Of a stretch of DNA of 64,000 nt, positions 32,061 to 41,447 are shown piece after piece. Positions within the stretch are counted from its first letter, which is position 1. The number at the start of each line of letters is the position of its first letter. The position numbers were made by a program, and so were the translations under genes. The stretch spans positions 1,984,001 to 2,048,000 of the forward strand of contig NZ_RBKS01000001.1 in the NCBI RefSeq assembly GCF_003634555.1, written 5' to 3'. The notes beneath the pieces were generated by a model. It worked only from the letters and a program-made list of their open reading frames with translations. It was not told the DNA's origin and made no database searches. This DNA is from Frondihabitans australicus (GTDB lineage: Bacteria > Actinomycetota > Actinomycetes > Actinomycetales > Microbacteriaceae).

Positions 32061-32303
32061 AAACCCCAAACAAGAAGAGTCAACTAAATCGTCAGCAGTC
32101 CCGAGCGACATTCTTTCTATGGGGCCCTGCGGCTGGCCGCGAACCCACTTTTGCCGGTCGACCACAAGACAATCTCCGTGTTGGCCTTGTTAGGACGACG
32201 TTAGATCTAACGGACGGCTCGTGACGGTCAGGGAGCGGCTCTCATGCCCTCGGTGCGCCGGGTGCCTCGCCGATCGATAGTGTCGCTCTGAATTAGAAGC
32301 GAG

Positions 32304-33242
32304 GTGCATGAGGTGTTAGTCGATTCTGCTCGTCAAACAAGAGATGTTGGCGAGGCCGAGGAAGCCATCGGCCGCATCTACAGCAAGGTCCGATTCCGAT
32401 CCACGGCTGAGCCCTTCCAATACCGCCAGCGGATCCAGGGAGACGACCGAGCAGCCATCGGTAGATTCAGTGTCACCTCCCCCACAGATCTGACCATCGA
32501 TGTTGATGGCCTATTCGCCGTTGGAATCTGTTCGGGTGGCAATTACCAGGCGACCTGCCACGGGGTTCCCGTTGACGTGCGGCAGCCTTTTCTCTTAGAG
32601 CCTGGGACTGCACGATCGGTGTCGGATCACCATCGGTTGACCATCGTCAACTTGGCCCTTCCCGCTCTGACTTCCTTTTGGGGAGACGATACCGGTGGTT
32701 GTGCGCTCCGTGTTGGTTCGGCGGCGCCCGTGAGCCGCGAGATGGGTCGACATTGGAAGAAGGCGGTTGAACACACGCTCGGAGTGTTCTCCACCCCGGA
32801 GTTGCTCGACAACGTCCTGATACGCCGGGCATCCACCGACTTGCTGTTCGCTACGGCGATCGCCGCCTTCGGCATCGAGAGCATCAGCACGCGTCCCAGC
32901 CTGCACGACGGTCTGTCTCTGCCAAGCGCTGTCCGGCGCGCGATGCGCTACATGGACGACAACGCCCACAACCCCATTGGGGTGGAAGAGATTGCCGAGG
33001 CAGCTCGTCTGAGTGTCCGAGGGCTCCAAGGCGCCTTCCGCCGCGCTGCTGGCATTACCCCCCTGGAATACCTACGAACGGTTCGTCTCGCCCAAGCGCA
33101 CCACGAACTCCGGGCGGCAGACCCTCGAACCACGACGGTGACTGACGTCGCTCACCGCTGGGGCTTTTCGAACGTCACACGGTTCAGCAACCTCTACCGA
33201 GGCACCTACGCAGAATCACCCCGAGATGCCCTGACAAAATAG
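32304..33242 (+). CDS. AraC-family regulator
   Basis: The 312-residue protein has an AraC-binding-like N-terminal sensor domain (about 1-170) and a C-terminal double HTH: IGVEEIAEAARLSVRGLQGAFRR and TVTDVAHRWGFSNVTRFSNLYR (about 225-300). GTG 32304 is the start. A hairpin at 33282-33329 follows. Its target may be the nearby dehydrogenase module; this is positional inference. Confidence 0.85.
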   Translation: MHEVLVDSARQTRDVGEAEEAIGRIYSKVRFRSTAEPFQYRQRIQGDDRAAIGRFSVTSPTDLTIDVDGLFAVGICSGGNYQATCHGVPVDVRQPFLLEPGTARSVSDHHRLTIVNLALPALTSFWGDDTGGCALRVGSAAPVSREMGRHWKKAVEHTLGVFSTPELLDNVLIRRASTDLLFATAIAAFGIESISTRPSLHDGLSLPSAVRRAMRYMDDNAHNPIGVEEIAEAARLSVRGLQGAFRRAAGITPLEYLRTVRLAQAHHELRAADPRTTTVTDVAHRWGFSNVTRFSNLYRGTYAESPRDALTK

Positions 33243-33281
33243 GGAACCGCCTCACGATCCGGACCCAATCTGCGTGGCTGC

Positions 33282-33329
33282 GCGGGCTGGACTCCGGTGG
33301 TGAATCAGGAACCACCGACACCAGCCCGC
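33282..33329 (+). terminator. Hairpin after AraC gene
   Basis: GCGGGCTGG (33282-33290) and CCAGCCCGC (33321-33329) enclose an inner GGTGGT/ACCACC stem, giving an interrupted long hairpin 40 bp after the stop codon. Confidence 0.5.
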
Positions 33330-33900
33330 GTGAGGCCACCAGCGGCTGGCTGGACACAGAACGTAGCAGATAGACACCAAACGCATCACACCGTCGACTT
33401 TGGTTCACCTCAAGTAGCACCTTCCCCTGGCTGGAACAGATTGACTGCATGATGGGTGGCACCCCAGGTCCGATTCAAGGCCGTGGGAAGAGGGGCGAGG
33501 GACCTCACCACCCCTCGCTCCTGTCTCCCCTATGGCTTCGTCCCCTGGCGGCGGCTTGGGACCGTCGCGTCTCGTGATCTCCTCGAGATGCATGAACGCC
33601 TGATCCACCTCCGCGACGTGGTTGTCAACCCCGATCTTTTCGACGTTGACGTCCTCCGCCGCGCGGCGCACATTCGTGAGAGGAAAAGGAGCGGGAGAAC
33701 GAGGCTAGGTCTGGGTCCCGTGTCCCTTTCCCATCCTGTTGTTCTCCGTTGATGCGAATCGAGGTGGTTGTGATGGCATTCGTTGTTCAGAAGGCACCTT
33801 GTGAGGCCGGAGCCCCTACGGGCTTGTCCCCAGTTTCTCCTGGTCTCAACCGGTTTTACCGGGCGTCTCGCCCAGGCCCGTTAGCGAAGAGGCCTGACTA
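33330..33900. other. Intergenic region, no supported gene
   Basis: Overlapping frames on both strands (33456-33752 plus, 33405-33671 minus) have no recognisable motif. The plus frame contains a helical LLEMHERLIHLRDVVV stretch but weak coding character. Confidence 0.4.
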
Positions 33901-34368
33901 ATGCGCGGCCGCATTATTGGGGCGGCCATGGTCGCCGGTGTAGGAGCCATCCTCGTCTTTCGAAGGAGCGGCCGCCTTCCTGAACAGGGGGCCGGTCGGC
34001 TGCGAGACCCACGATCCCGATGGCAGTCAGTGACGATCCTGGGAGCCTCAGACGAGGTGATGCCGGGCCATCGACCACCTGGTGCCCTTGCAGATTTGGG
34101 GGATGCCGTCGAGGTGGAAGTTCGCCCGGCACCTGGTGACAAGGGCACCGAGCTGCGCGCGCGATCGCGAGGGCCTGCGCGGTCGGCCACCTACACGCAA
34201 GAGACAGCACGGGAGCTGCGCGTGGCGCTGCGGCGAACCAAGCAGATTTTCGAAGCCGGCGAAGTCCTGCGAGTCGATCCGACACCGCACGGGCACCGGA
34301 AGGCGGCACCGGCGGGGTTCCTCGTCGACAAGACGACGGAACAAGCCGATAAGGAGGGACTGCTGTGA
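33901..34368 (+). CDS. Conserved hypothetical protein of dehydrogenase module
   Basis: The 155-residue protein starts with a short hydrophobic segment (5-22). It then has a SRPBCC-like or associated region with WQSVTILG, LADLGDAVEVEVRPAPGDKGTELRAR and LRRTKQIFEAGEVLRVDPTPHG. Similar proteins are often found directly before zinc-dependent alcohol dehydrogenases in actinobacteria (general knowledge). It overlaps the dehydrogenase gene by GTGA, so the two are coupled. Confidence 0.65.
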   Translation: MRGRIIGAAMVAGVGAILVFRRSGRLPEQGAGRLRDPRSRWQSVTILGASDEVMPGHRPPGALADLGDAVEVEVRPAPGDKGTELRARSRGPARSATYTQETARELRVALRRTKQIFEAGEVLRVDPTPHGHRKAAPAGFLVDKTTEQADKEGLL

Positions 34369-35540
34369 AGGCGCTCTGCTGGACGGGCATTAACAAAACC
34401 AATGTCGAGACCGTCGACGACCCAAGGATCCTGAACGAGCAGGATGTCATCGTCAAGGTGCACCTCAGTACGACGTGCGGGTCCGACCTGCACCTTCTAG
34501 GCGGCTACATCCCCACCATGCGAGCCGGGGATGTTCTCGGGCACGAGTTCATGGGCGAGATCGTGGAGGTGGGCTCGGCTGTGAAAAAGCACAGGGTCGG
34601 CGACCGTGTCGTGGTGTGTTCGTTCATCGCGTGCGGGCGGTGCTGGTACTGCACCCATGAGCTGTATTCGCTGTGCGATAACGGCAACCCCAACCCCGCG
34701 TTGACCGAGACCCTCTGGGGTTCTCCGATCGGGGGCTGCTTCGCCTACAGCCACGCCCTTGGCGGGTTCGCGGGCAGCCACGCCGAATACATCCGGGTGC
34801 CCTACGGCGATTACGGCGCCTTCTCCGTCCCCGACGGCGTCTCCGACCGTGCCGCCCTGTTCGCCTCCGATGCGGCCCCGACAGGTTGGACCGGTGCCGA
34901 CCTCGCCGGGATCACCCCCGGCGACACCGTGGCCGTGTGGGGTGCCGGCGGCGTCGGGCAGATGGCGGCCCGCGCCGCGATGCTCCTCGGAGCGGAGCGC
35001 GTGTTTGTCATCGATCGGTTCCCCGAGCGCCTGCAGCAGGTCCGCGAGTTCATCGGTGCCGAGACCCTCGACTATACGAAGGACGAGATCCTTGCCGAGT
35101 TGAAGGAGCGGACCGGCGGCCGTGGGCCCGACGTCTGTATCGAGGCGGTCGGGATGGAGGCGCACGGTACGGGGCCGCAGTACTGGTACGACCAGGTCAA
35201 GCAGCAGCTGCGCGTGCAGACAGATCGGCCGACTGCTCTTCGGGAGGCGATCTACGCCTGCCGGAAAGGCGGGAGTGTCTTCGACCTCGGTGTCTTCGGC
35301 GGCCTGGTGGACAAGTTCCCCCTTGGCGCCATCATGAACAAAGGCCTCATGTTCCGCGGCGCCCAACAGCACGGGCACCGCTACATCCCGATGATCCTCG
35401 ACCGCATCGCAGCCGGAGACATCAGCACCGAACACCTCGCCACCCACGTCCTGCCTCTCTCGCAGGGGCCCGAGGGGTACCAGATGTTCAAGAACAAGGA
35501 GGACGGCTGCGTTCGTGCCGTCTTCCAACCGGGGTCGTAA
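34365..35540 (+). CDS. Zinc-dependent alcohol dehydrogenase
   Basis: The 391-residue medium-chain dehydrogenase has the catalytic zinc ligands in TTCGSDLH and GHEFMGE, structural zinc cysteines in IACGRCWYCTHELYSLC, and the NAD motif VWGAGGVGQMAAR. GTG 34365 has AAGGAGGGA upstream. It resembles glutathione-independent formaldehyde dehydrogenase-like enzymes. It is the middle gene of three, 48 bp before a second dehydrogenase. Oxidation of a small alcohol or aldehyde is likely. Confidence 0.85.
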   Translation: MKALCWTGINKTNVETVDDPRILNEQDVIVKVHLSTTCGSDLHLLGGYIPTMRAGDVLGHEFMGEIVEVGSAVKKHRVGDRVVVCSFIACGRCWYCTHELYSLCDNGNPNPALTETLWGSPIGGCFAYSHALGGFAGSHAEYIRVPYGDYGAFSVPDGVSDRAALFASDAAPTGWTGADLAGITPGDTVAVWGAGGVGQMAARAAMLLGAERVFVIDRFPERLQQVREFIGAETLDYTKDEILAELKERTGGRGPDVCIEAVGMEAHGTGPQYWYDQVKQQLRVQTDRPTALREAIYACRKGGSVFDLGVFGGLVDKFPLGAIMNKGLMFRGAQQHGHRYIPMILDRIAAGDISTEHLATHVLPLSQGPEGYQMFKNKEDGCVRAVFQPGS

Positions 35541-35588
35541 GAACACGACCCACCGTCTCCCAGTCACCACTTCTGGAAAGGCATGATC

Positions 35589-36737
35589 ATGAAAGCAGTT
35601 GTCTACGAGGGCCCGAAAAGCGTCACCGTCACCGACGTTCCGGATGCCCGCATCGAAAAACCCACCGACGTGTTAGTCCGCATCACCAGCACCAACATCT
35701 GCGGATCCGACCTCCACATGTACGAAGGACGAACCGACTTCGAGACCGGACGCTGGTTCGGCCACGAGAACCTCGGCCACGTCGTCGAGGTCGGGCCCGG
35801 TGTCGACAAGATCGCCGTCGGCGACTGGGTCGTCCTGCCCTTCAACGTCGCCTGCGGGCACTGCAAGAACTGCGAACGAGGCCTCACGAACTACTGCCTC
35901 ACGGCTCAACCCGAAAAAGCGTGGGCCGGTGCCGCGTTCGGGTTCGCCGACATGGGACCCTGGCCCGGAGGCCAGGCAGAGCTGCTCCGGGTGCCCTGGG
36001 GGGATTTCAACTGCCTCCGCCTCGGCGAGGACGCCGAAGAAAAGCAGACCGACTACGTGATGCTCGCCGACATCTTCCCCACCGGCTACCACGCCACCGA
36101 GCTCGCCCATGTCTCCCCCGGGGATCAGACAGTCATCTACGGCGCAGGACCGGTCGGCTGGATGGCCGCGTACTCGGCGATCCTCAAAGGAGCAGGGAAA
36201 GTGATGGTCGTCGACCGTCACCCTGACCGGCTGAAGAAGATCGAGGAGATCGGCGCGATCCCAATCGACGACTCCACCGTCGACCCGGTCGAGGCCGTCC
36301 TCGATCTGACGATGGGTCTGGGCGCGGACAACGGCTGCGAATGCGTCGGCTACCAGGCCCACGACCACGACGGAACCGAACAACCCAACCTGACCCTGAA
36401 CCGTCTGGTGAAATCCGTCCGATTCACTGGCGCCCTCGGCGTCGTCGGCGTCTACGTGCCGCAGGATCCCGGTGGGGTGGACGACCTCGCCAAACAAGGC
36501 ATCGTCCCATTCGACTTCGGCGAGTTCTGGTTCCGCGGCCAGGCGTTAGGTAGCGGGCAGTGCCCCGTCAAGAAATACAACCGGCCCCTCCGAGACCTCA
36601 TCGCCGGCGGCAAGGCCACACCATCGCAGGTCGTCAGCCACGAGCTCCCACTCGAGCAAGCGCCGGAGGCGTACGAGCACTTCGACAACCGCGACGACGG
36701 CTGGACGAAAGTCGTCCTCCACCCCGCATATACATAA
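35589..36737 (+). CDS. fdhA: FdhA-like glutathione-independent formaldehyde dehydrogenase
   Basis: The 382-residue medium-chain dehydrogenase starts MKAVVYEGP; ATG 35589 fits the upstream GGAAAGG better than ATG 35583. It has TNICGSDLHMYEGRT, the GHENLGHVVE zinc site, the structural site VACGHCKNCERGLTNYC, the Rossmann segment IYGAGPVGWMAAYSAI and FWFRGQALGSGQCPVKKYN. The whole pattern is typical of FdhA-type enzymes, which dismutate or oxidise formaldehyde with bound NAD. A terminator follows, so it ends the module. Confidence 0.85.
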   Translation: MKAVVYEGPKSVTVTDVPDARIEKPTDVLVRITSTNICGSDLHMYEGRTDFETGRWFGHENLGHVVEVGPGVDKIAVGDWVVLPFNVACGHCKNCERGLTNYCLTAQPEKAWAGAAFGFADMGPWPGGQAELLRVPWGDFNCLRLGEDAEEKQTDYVMLADIFPTGYHATELAHVSPGDQTVIYGAGPVGWMAAYSAILKGAGKVMVVDRHPDRLKKIEEIGAIPIDDSTVDPVEAVLDLTMGLGADNGCECVGYQAHDHDGTEQPNLTLNRLVKSVRFTGALGVVGVYVPQDPGGVDDLAKQGIVPFDFGEFWFRGQALGSGQCPVKKYNRPLRDLIAGGKATPSQVVSHELPLEQAPEAYEHFDNRDDGWTKVVLHPAYT

Positions 36738-36746
36738 CCGGCCACC

Positions 36747-36775
36747 GCACCACCCGTCCACACGGCGGGTGGTGC
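36747..36775 (+). terminator. Terminator after fdhA-like gene
   Basis: GCACCACCCG (36747-36756) and CGGGTGGTGC (36766-36775) are perfect 10-bp arms with a 9-base loop, 10 bp after the stop codon. The remaining 36776-37078 shows no gene. Confidence 0.8.
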
Positions 36776-37078
36776 GGCCAGCCTGGTTCCGACTACCTCA
36801 ACTGGGGACATACCTGGACAGGCAGATCCTTTCCGCACGCGGAGCGAGCCTTTCTGCCGCCGCCGGACTTCTGGTCGGAGTCGGGCCGCACTCCTCGGTG
36901 CGCCGACCCTCGGATCTTTGGCCCGTTGGTGCACCGCCGGCGTCATCAGCTTCGTGCGAATCTGGCCGAAGTGCTGGCGGCAGGACGTCGCCGGGACAAG
37001 ATCTTCACCACACAGCAATAAGACACGCGTCCGTAGCTACTGGCCGGCACCTCAGCCACTCGTTCTTCGGCCAGGAAA

Positions 37079-37288
37079 TCAATCGGTTGAGATCGCAGCG
37101 AGGCTGACTCCGGTGTTGGCGTTGATGAGCAGGTCGACGCCCCTGACGGTCCCCTCACCTTCGTTCACCCGCAACCCGACCGCAGGCCCGCCATTAGACG
37201 CGGAGAGGATACGGCCCTCGAGCTCCTCGAGGTCGACGCCGGCGAGGCTATAGGCGCGCCCGTCGTACACGATGTCGATGCGACTCAT
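37079..37288 (-). CDS. Small hypothetical protein paired with DUF7882 gene
   Basis: The 69-residue protein starts at ATG 37288, overlapping the stop codon of the upstream gene (TGATG). It is a small alpha-beta protein (IDIVYDGRAYSLAG, then VDLLINANTGVSLAAI). Its NANTGVSL ending resembles the SANTNTGL ending of its neighbour, so it may be a diverged relative. Function unknown. Confidence 0.6.
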   Translation of the reverse strand: MSRIDIVYDGRAYSLAGVDLEELEGRILSASNGGPAVGLRVNEGEGTVRGVDLLINANTGVSLAAISTD

Positions 37289-37608
37289 CAGGCCGGGTGT
37301 CCACTAAGTGCGTGCTCGGGTTCGGGCACAATCTGGAGCCCCGTGTTGGTGTTTGCGGACAACTCCAGGTCATGCACCCACGCCGGATTGATTCGAGGGG
37401 GCCTTGACCCGTAGTACTTATAGAGCAAAACGACGCCCGGATGCAGCCAAATCGTCGTGCGTCCATCACCGACCGACTGGTCGTCCTTCCAGGAGAAGTA
37501 AAACGAGTCTCCGCGCCGCAACTTGATGCCGATGACGATTTGCAGATGTGCCAAGACGCGGTCGTCGAGCTCGACCGACGCCACCCTGTCGTAAACCAGT
37601 TTGCCCAT
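37288..37608 (-). CDS. DUF7882-family small protein
   Basis: The 106-residue protein starts MGKLVYDR and has the conserved blocks LAHLQIVIGIKLRRGDSFYFSWKDD (pattern), TTIWLHPGVVL and YYGSRPPRINPAW, characteristic of a small family widespread in Microbacteriaceae. No biochemical role is known to me. It is first of a two-gene unit and a useful lineage marker. Confidence 0.75.
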   Translation of the reverse strand: MGKLVYDRVASVELDDRVLAHLQIVIGIKLRRGDSFYFSWKDDQSVGDGRTTIWLHPGVVLLYKYYGSRPPRINPAWVHDLELSANTNTGLQIVPEPEHALSGHPA

Positions 37609-38094
37609 AACATCACCCCTGACTGTTGGCGACGCACGGCCCCAGCGACCAAACGCCGCAATCCCGCCCGCTCTCACGGCAAATGGGACACCTCACGGTA
37701 CTCCGAACGGCTCCGGACGAGACTACGGATTTGACACCCCGACATGTGTGTGGGCCTTGGTCACTACACGGCTATTCCCGACCACCAAGGCACGAAATTT
37801 TGACGTGCACTAACGCTCATGGTGAAGCATTCTCACCGCTCATCGCCCGGGTTAGGGCGAGGAAAATCCCACCACTCTGCATCGTAGTAATACGTGTCGG
37901 CTGTGAACGCGCTCCGCGGCCCATCTGCACTAAGGCCGTTGGTGGCGTCCTGCAACCAGGCAAGGATTCGACCATCTTCAGGTTCTGGCACGTCCGAGGG
38001 CACAGGCATCGCTGGCCGGCGACCCCAACCGGGTCGAGTCGCAGTACCACCTCGCCGCGCGGCACGTAGCCAGGTTGCATCGATCGATTGGATG
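37609..38094. other. Intergenic region with degraded sequence
   Basis: No frame with convincing coding character was found. The right part merges into the remnant of a ROK-family gene, whose 5' portion is absent or scrambled here. Confidence 0.4.
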
Positions 38095-38499
38095 GCCACC
38101 CGTTTCGGAACGACGCGAGGTAAGCCGACGACGCCGTCGGACCTCTTGCAAGCCCTGATGGATGGCGACGGCGGAGCGACCAGCGTGGTGCGGGACGCCG
38201 CTCTGCTGATCGGCGATGTCGTCGCAAACCTCGTCAACTTCTACAACCCCGCGCGCGTCGTGCTCGGCGGACCGGTGACCGAGAGGACCGAGGACATGCT
38301 CGCGCAGATCCGCAGCGTCGTGTACCAGCAGGCTCAGCCCCTGGCGACACGGAATCTGTCCATCGTTCACAGTTCCCTCGGAGACGACGCAGCACTGGTG
38401 GGCGGCATGGTGAATGCCATCGAGCAGGTCCTCTTCCCGCGAGGCATCCAATACCAGACGCGAGGCTCCGACTTGAAGCTGCTCCCGTTGGGGCTTTGA
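38095..38499 (+). pseudogene. ROK-family sugar kinase/regulator, C-terminal remnant
   Basis: The frame encodes LIGDVVANLVNFYNPARVVLGGPV followed by HSSLGDDAALVGGMVNAIEQVL (blocks cited as pattern), the typical C-terminal end of ROK proteins such as NagC-type regulators or glucokinases. The N-terminal ATPase and zinc regions are missing, and upstream sequence in the same frame is not ROK-like. It is a truncated remnant. Confidence 0.7.
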
Positions 38500-38578
38500 C
38501 AGTCAGAGTTTGCCGGTCCGCCTCGGGCCCCGGCGCTTCGCTGCCCCCATCGCAGTGGTCATCCACCCGTGACTACAT

Positions 38579-39793
38579 CTAGCGTGCGAGCTGGTCAGTG
38601 ATCATCAGCGCGAGTTCTCGTAAGTAGGTCGTCTCGAGGGTGGAAGCGTCTCTGGGCTTGCCGTCGAAGACGCAGAGAGCGCCGATGGGGGTGCCGTCGG
38701 GTGCGCTGACCGGGTAGCCGGCGTAGAAGCGAATCTCGGTGTCGAAGCGGATCCGGGAATCCTTCCAGGCGTCCTCCACCACGAACGCTCCGTTGGATTT
38801 GATTGTTGTTGCGCAGAACGATTCCTCGATCGGAACCTCGGTGGAAGCGGAGCCGATCTTGGCTTTGTTCCATTGGCGTGTGTCGGTGATGAGAGAGAAC
38901 ACCGCTCCTTCCGTGCCGAAGAGGTCACGTGCCCGGCGAACGATGGAGGTGTAGCCAACTTCCGGGGAACTGTCGACGATGGCGAGGCCCTCGAGTGCCG
39001 CGAGCCGCCTACGAAGGGCGAGAGGGCCCGTCATCTGCATGCGGCCCGGGTCGTCGGGCGTGAGGGCGTCGTGTGCCGTGCCCAGAAGAGGAACGAGGTG
39101 CCGGGCCAGGTTTACCGCCCATGCTTTGTACACGACCGGGCTCTTGAAACGCAGTCGGTCGACATCGTCGAGGACGCTCTCCGGGGCGGCCGGTGCTGGG
39201 AGGAAGTGCAGTCGGTCCTGCCCCGTAAGGGTGGCCCGAGTAATCTCGTTCAAGCTTTCGGCCCACCGATCGACGAGGCCGTTTTCCTTCGTCCGCGTGA
39301 TGTTGATCGAACTCGCGGGCTGGATTCCCACGAGGGTGATCGTCGTCGTGGGCGATGAGGTCTCGAGGAGGGCAGACGTGAGCTGGTCGACGCGTTGCCG
39401 CCACACGCGGAGCGGCATGAGTTGAAAGGCGTCTCCGACCCCGGTCAGCACGACCACGGCGTCATAGACGCCGAGGTCATGCCCTTCGAAAGACACCAGC
39501 GCATCGGCGATCGACATTCCGGGGGTCGCAACGACGTCCAAGTCGGCGCCAAAGCCCGTCCGGAGCGCTAGCTCGCGGGCGAGTTGGCCGGGCAGGGCGA
39601 GCGCGTGCAGGCGCACTCCCCACGAGATGGCGTAGTCGTTTCCTACGACCAGGATCCGGTGGCTGACCGGAGCCGGAACACTCACCGCGGGCGAATCGTC
39701 GGGTCGTGCCACCAAGCCGGCTCGCGACGACAAAAACCGGTATCTCTGGCGCATCACGCTACGAGCGGCGGGAATGAGGCTGGTCCTGATCAT
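38579..39793 (-). CDS. SGNH-like domain fused to GAF domain
   Basis: The 404-residue protein has an N-terminal flavodoxin-like SGNH-hydrolase fold (about 45-245: HRILVVGNDYAISWGV, VVATPGMSIADAL, VVVLTGVGDAF) and a C-terminal GAF domain (about 270-400: LFGTEGAVFSLITDTRQW, ESFCATTI, RFYAGYPVSAPDG, IGALCVFD). The usual GDS nucleophile motif reads GND, and no DxxH is evident, so hydrolase activity is doubtful; it may be a sensory domain. ATG 39793 is chosen over upstream extensions of poor character. The divergent AraC gene starts 208 bp away. Confidence 0.75.
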   Translation of the reverse strand: MIRTSLIPAARSVMRQRYRFLSSRAGLVARPDDSPAVSVPAPVSHRILVVGNDYAISWGVRLHALALPGQLARELALRTGFGADLDVVATPGMSIADALVSFEGHDLGVYDAVVVLTGVGDAFQLMPLRVWRQRVDQLTSALLETSSPTTTITLVGIQPASSINITRTKENGLVDRWAESLNEITRATLTGQDRLHFLPAPAAPESVLDDVDRLRFKSPVVYKAWAVNLARHLVPLLGTAHDALTPDDPGRMQMTGPLALRRRLAALEGLAIVDSSPEVGYTSIVRRARDLFGTEGAVFSLITDTRQWNKAKIGSASTEVPIEESFCATTIKSNGAFVVEDAWKDSRIRFDTEIRFYAGYPVSAPDGTPIGALCVFDGKPRDASTLETTYLRELALMITDQLAR

Positions 39794-40001
39794 CGGGTCT
39801 CCGGTGGTGAATCGCGACGGCGATGCCGCAGTCCGCAAGATGAGATGGACCTCAGCCCATCTTCCCGTCACCCGGCTGTGGCGAACTCTCACCGTAAGAA
39901 AGACCAGGGTCCACGCACTATCCGCATCCTGCGGCGACCAAGCCGTATCGTGCCGAAAGTGGCGACCGTAGCGGCCGCATCCACCCGCGTAGAATGCATC
40001 T

Positions 40002-41030
40002 ATGAGTGCAGACACAGAAATGTTTGCCGACCACAGGATCGTTTCGACCGTTGGCGTCGACGAATCGCGAGAGGCCCTTAAGAGCGTCTACCTTCCTGTG
40101 GAGTTCCCATCCGCCGGAGCGACCTCAACAGTCGGCATGCACCTGAACGCGCTGTCTGTCGGACACGTCACCGCCGGGTTCATGAGCTTCCAGAACGCCG
40201 TCCGGATCCGCACGGCTGAACCCGAGAACTATCACGTCGACATCCCGACTCAGTCACGGACCGTCATGGGCGCCGTCCACGGCCCGCAGGTCTACGGCAC
40301 AGACAACACGGCCGCTGTCTTTATGCCGGGCCGCCCCGTCGACTTGGATTGCGAGGAGGGATTCGCGCAGATCGCTCTCATGATTCCGAGCACGACTCTA
40401 CAGCGCGAGATGGAGCTGCTACTCGACAAGGAAGGTCTCCCTCCCCTCGTTTTCCAGACGGAACTGAGCCTGGATACAGCCGGTGGCCAGACGCTCGTTC
40501 AGACGATGCGGCTCATCGATGACGCGTCCCGACGAAACAGCGGTTTATTGACCCATCCGCTGTCAGTCCGCCACCTCGAACGAGTCGTTCTCGATCTCCT
40601 CCTCTTCGCTCAGCCCCACAACTTCTCCGACGCGCTTGCTGCGCCGGCGCCGAACTCGGGCCACAGGGACGCCGCTCGCGCAATCGACCTGGTCCAGAAC
40701 GACCCTGCCCATCCCTGGACTATCAGCGAACTAGCTCGAGAAGCGGCGACGAGCGCACGGAGCCTTCACTTGGCGTTCCGGAATGGCCTCGACACCACTC
40801 CCATGAAGTACCTGCAGCGGATCCGGCTGGAGAAAGCCCGAGAGGATCTCTTGACAGCGCCGCCAGACACCCTCAGCGTTACCGGCGTGGCGAACAGATG
40901 GGGCTTCACGCACCTGGGCCGATTCGCTGCCGCCTACGCGAAACGGTTCTCCGAACTGCCATCGGAGACGATCCGTCATAGGCCTACGACGGCGCCTGGC
41001 GTTCGGCACGAGGCATCTGATTCCGACTGA
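40002..41030 (+). CDS. AraC-family regulator
   Basis: The 342-residue protein has an AraC-binding-like N-terminal domain (about 30-210) and a C-terminal double HTH: WTISELAREAATSARSLHLAFR and LSVTGVANRWGFTHLGRFAAAY (about 240-320). It is divergent from the SGNH-GAF gene and may control it. The complete IS3 element inserted 54 bp after its stop codon. Confidence 0.85.
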   Translation: MSADTEMFADHRIVSTVGVDESREALKSVYLPVEFPSAGATSTVGMHLNALSVGHVTAGFMSFQNAVRIRTAEPENYHVDIPTQSRTVMGAVHGPQVYGTDNTAAVFMPGRPVDLDCEEGFAQIALMIPSTTLQREMELLLDKEGLPPLVFQTELSLDTAGGQTLVQTMRLIDDASRRNSGLLTHPLSVRHLERVVLDLLLFAQPHNFSDALAAPAPNSGHRDAARAIDLVQNDPAHPWTISELAREAATSARSLHLAFRNGLDTTPMKYLQRIRLEKAREDLLTAPPDTLSVTGVANRWGFTHLGRFAAAYAKRFSELPSETIRHRPTTAPGVRHEASDSD

Positions 41031-41162
41031 GTGGACCCGCTGTCGAGGCTCGTTGAAATTTAGGCCGGTTTCGGTCTTCGATGTTGTCAGGCCCCCCGTT
41101 TTTTGGTCCAGTTCTTGTGTGGGTGTTCTCGATAATGAGAGTGCTGATGAGAGTGGAGGCGC

Positions 41163-41447
41163 GTGATGGCGTCGGCTAAGAGGTTCACGGCGGAGCAGAT
41201 TGTCGCGAAGTTGCGGGAGGCGGAGAAGCTCCAGGCTCAGGGGCTTACGATCCCGCAGCTGTGCAAAAAGCTGCAGGTCTCGGACCAGACGTTTTACCGG
41301 TGGCGGTTGAAGTACGGGGCGTTGAAAGAGGACGAGGCGCAGCGGTTGAAGGCGTTGGAGCTGGAGAACGCCCGGTTGAAGCGGATCGTCGCAGAGCAGG
41401 CTCTGGATATCTCGATGTTGAAAGAGGTGAACCGGGGAAACTGGTGA
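41163..41447 (+). CDS. IS3-family OrfA
   Basis: The 94-residue protein has the HTH of IS3-family OrfA (EQIVAKLREAEKL, LTIPQLCKKLQVSDQTFYRWRLKYG) followed by a leucine-zipper-like helix. It overlaps orfB by GTGA. Confidence 0.9.
   Translation: MMASAKRFTAEQIVAKLREAEKLQAQGLTIPQLCKKLQVSDQTFYRWRLKYGALKEDEAQRLKALELENARLKRIVAEQALDISMLKEVNRGNW

Noticed and set aside
33405-33752. Opposing frames on both strands after the AraC gene
   Set aside because: Neither has a recognisable family, a clear ribosome binding site or convincing codon pattern.
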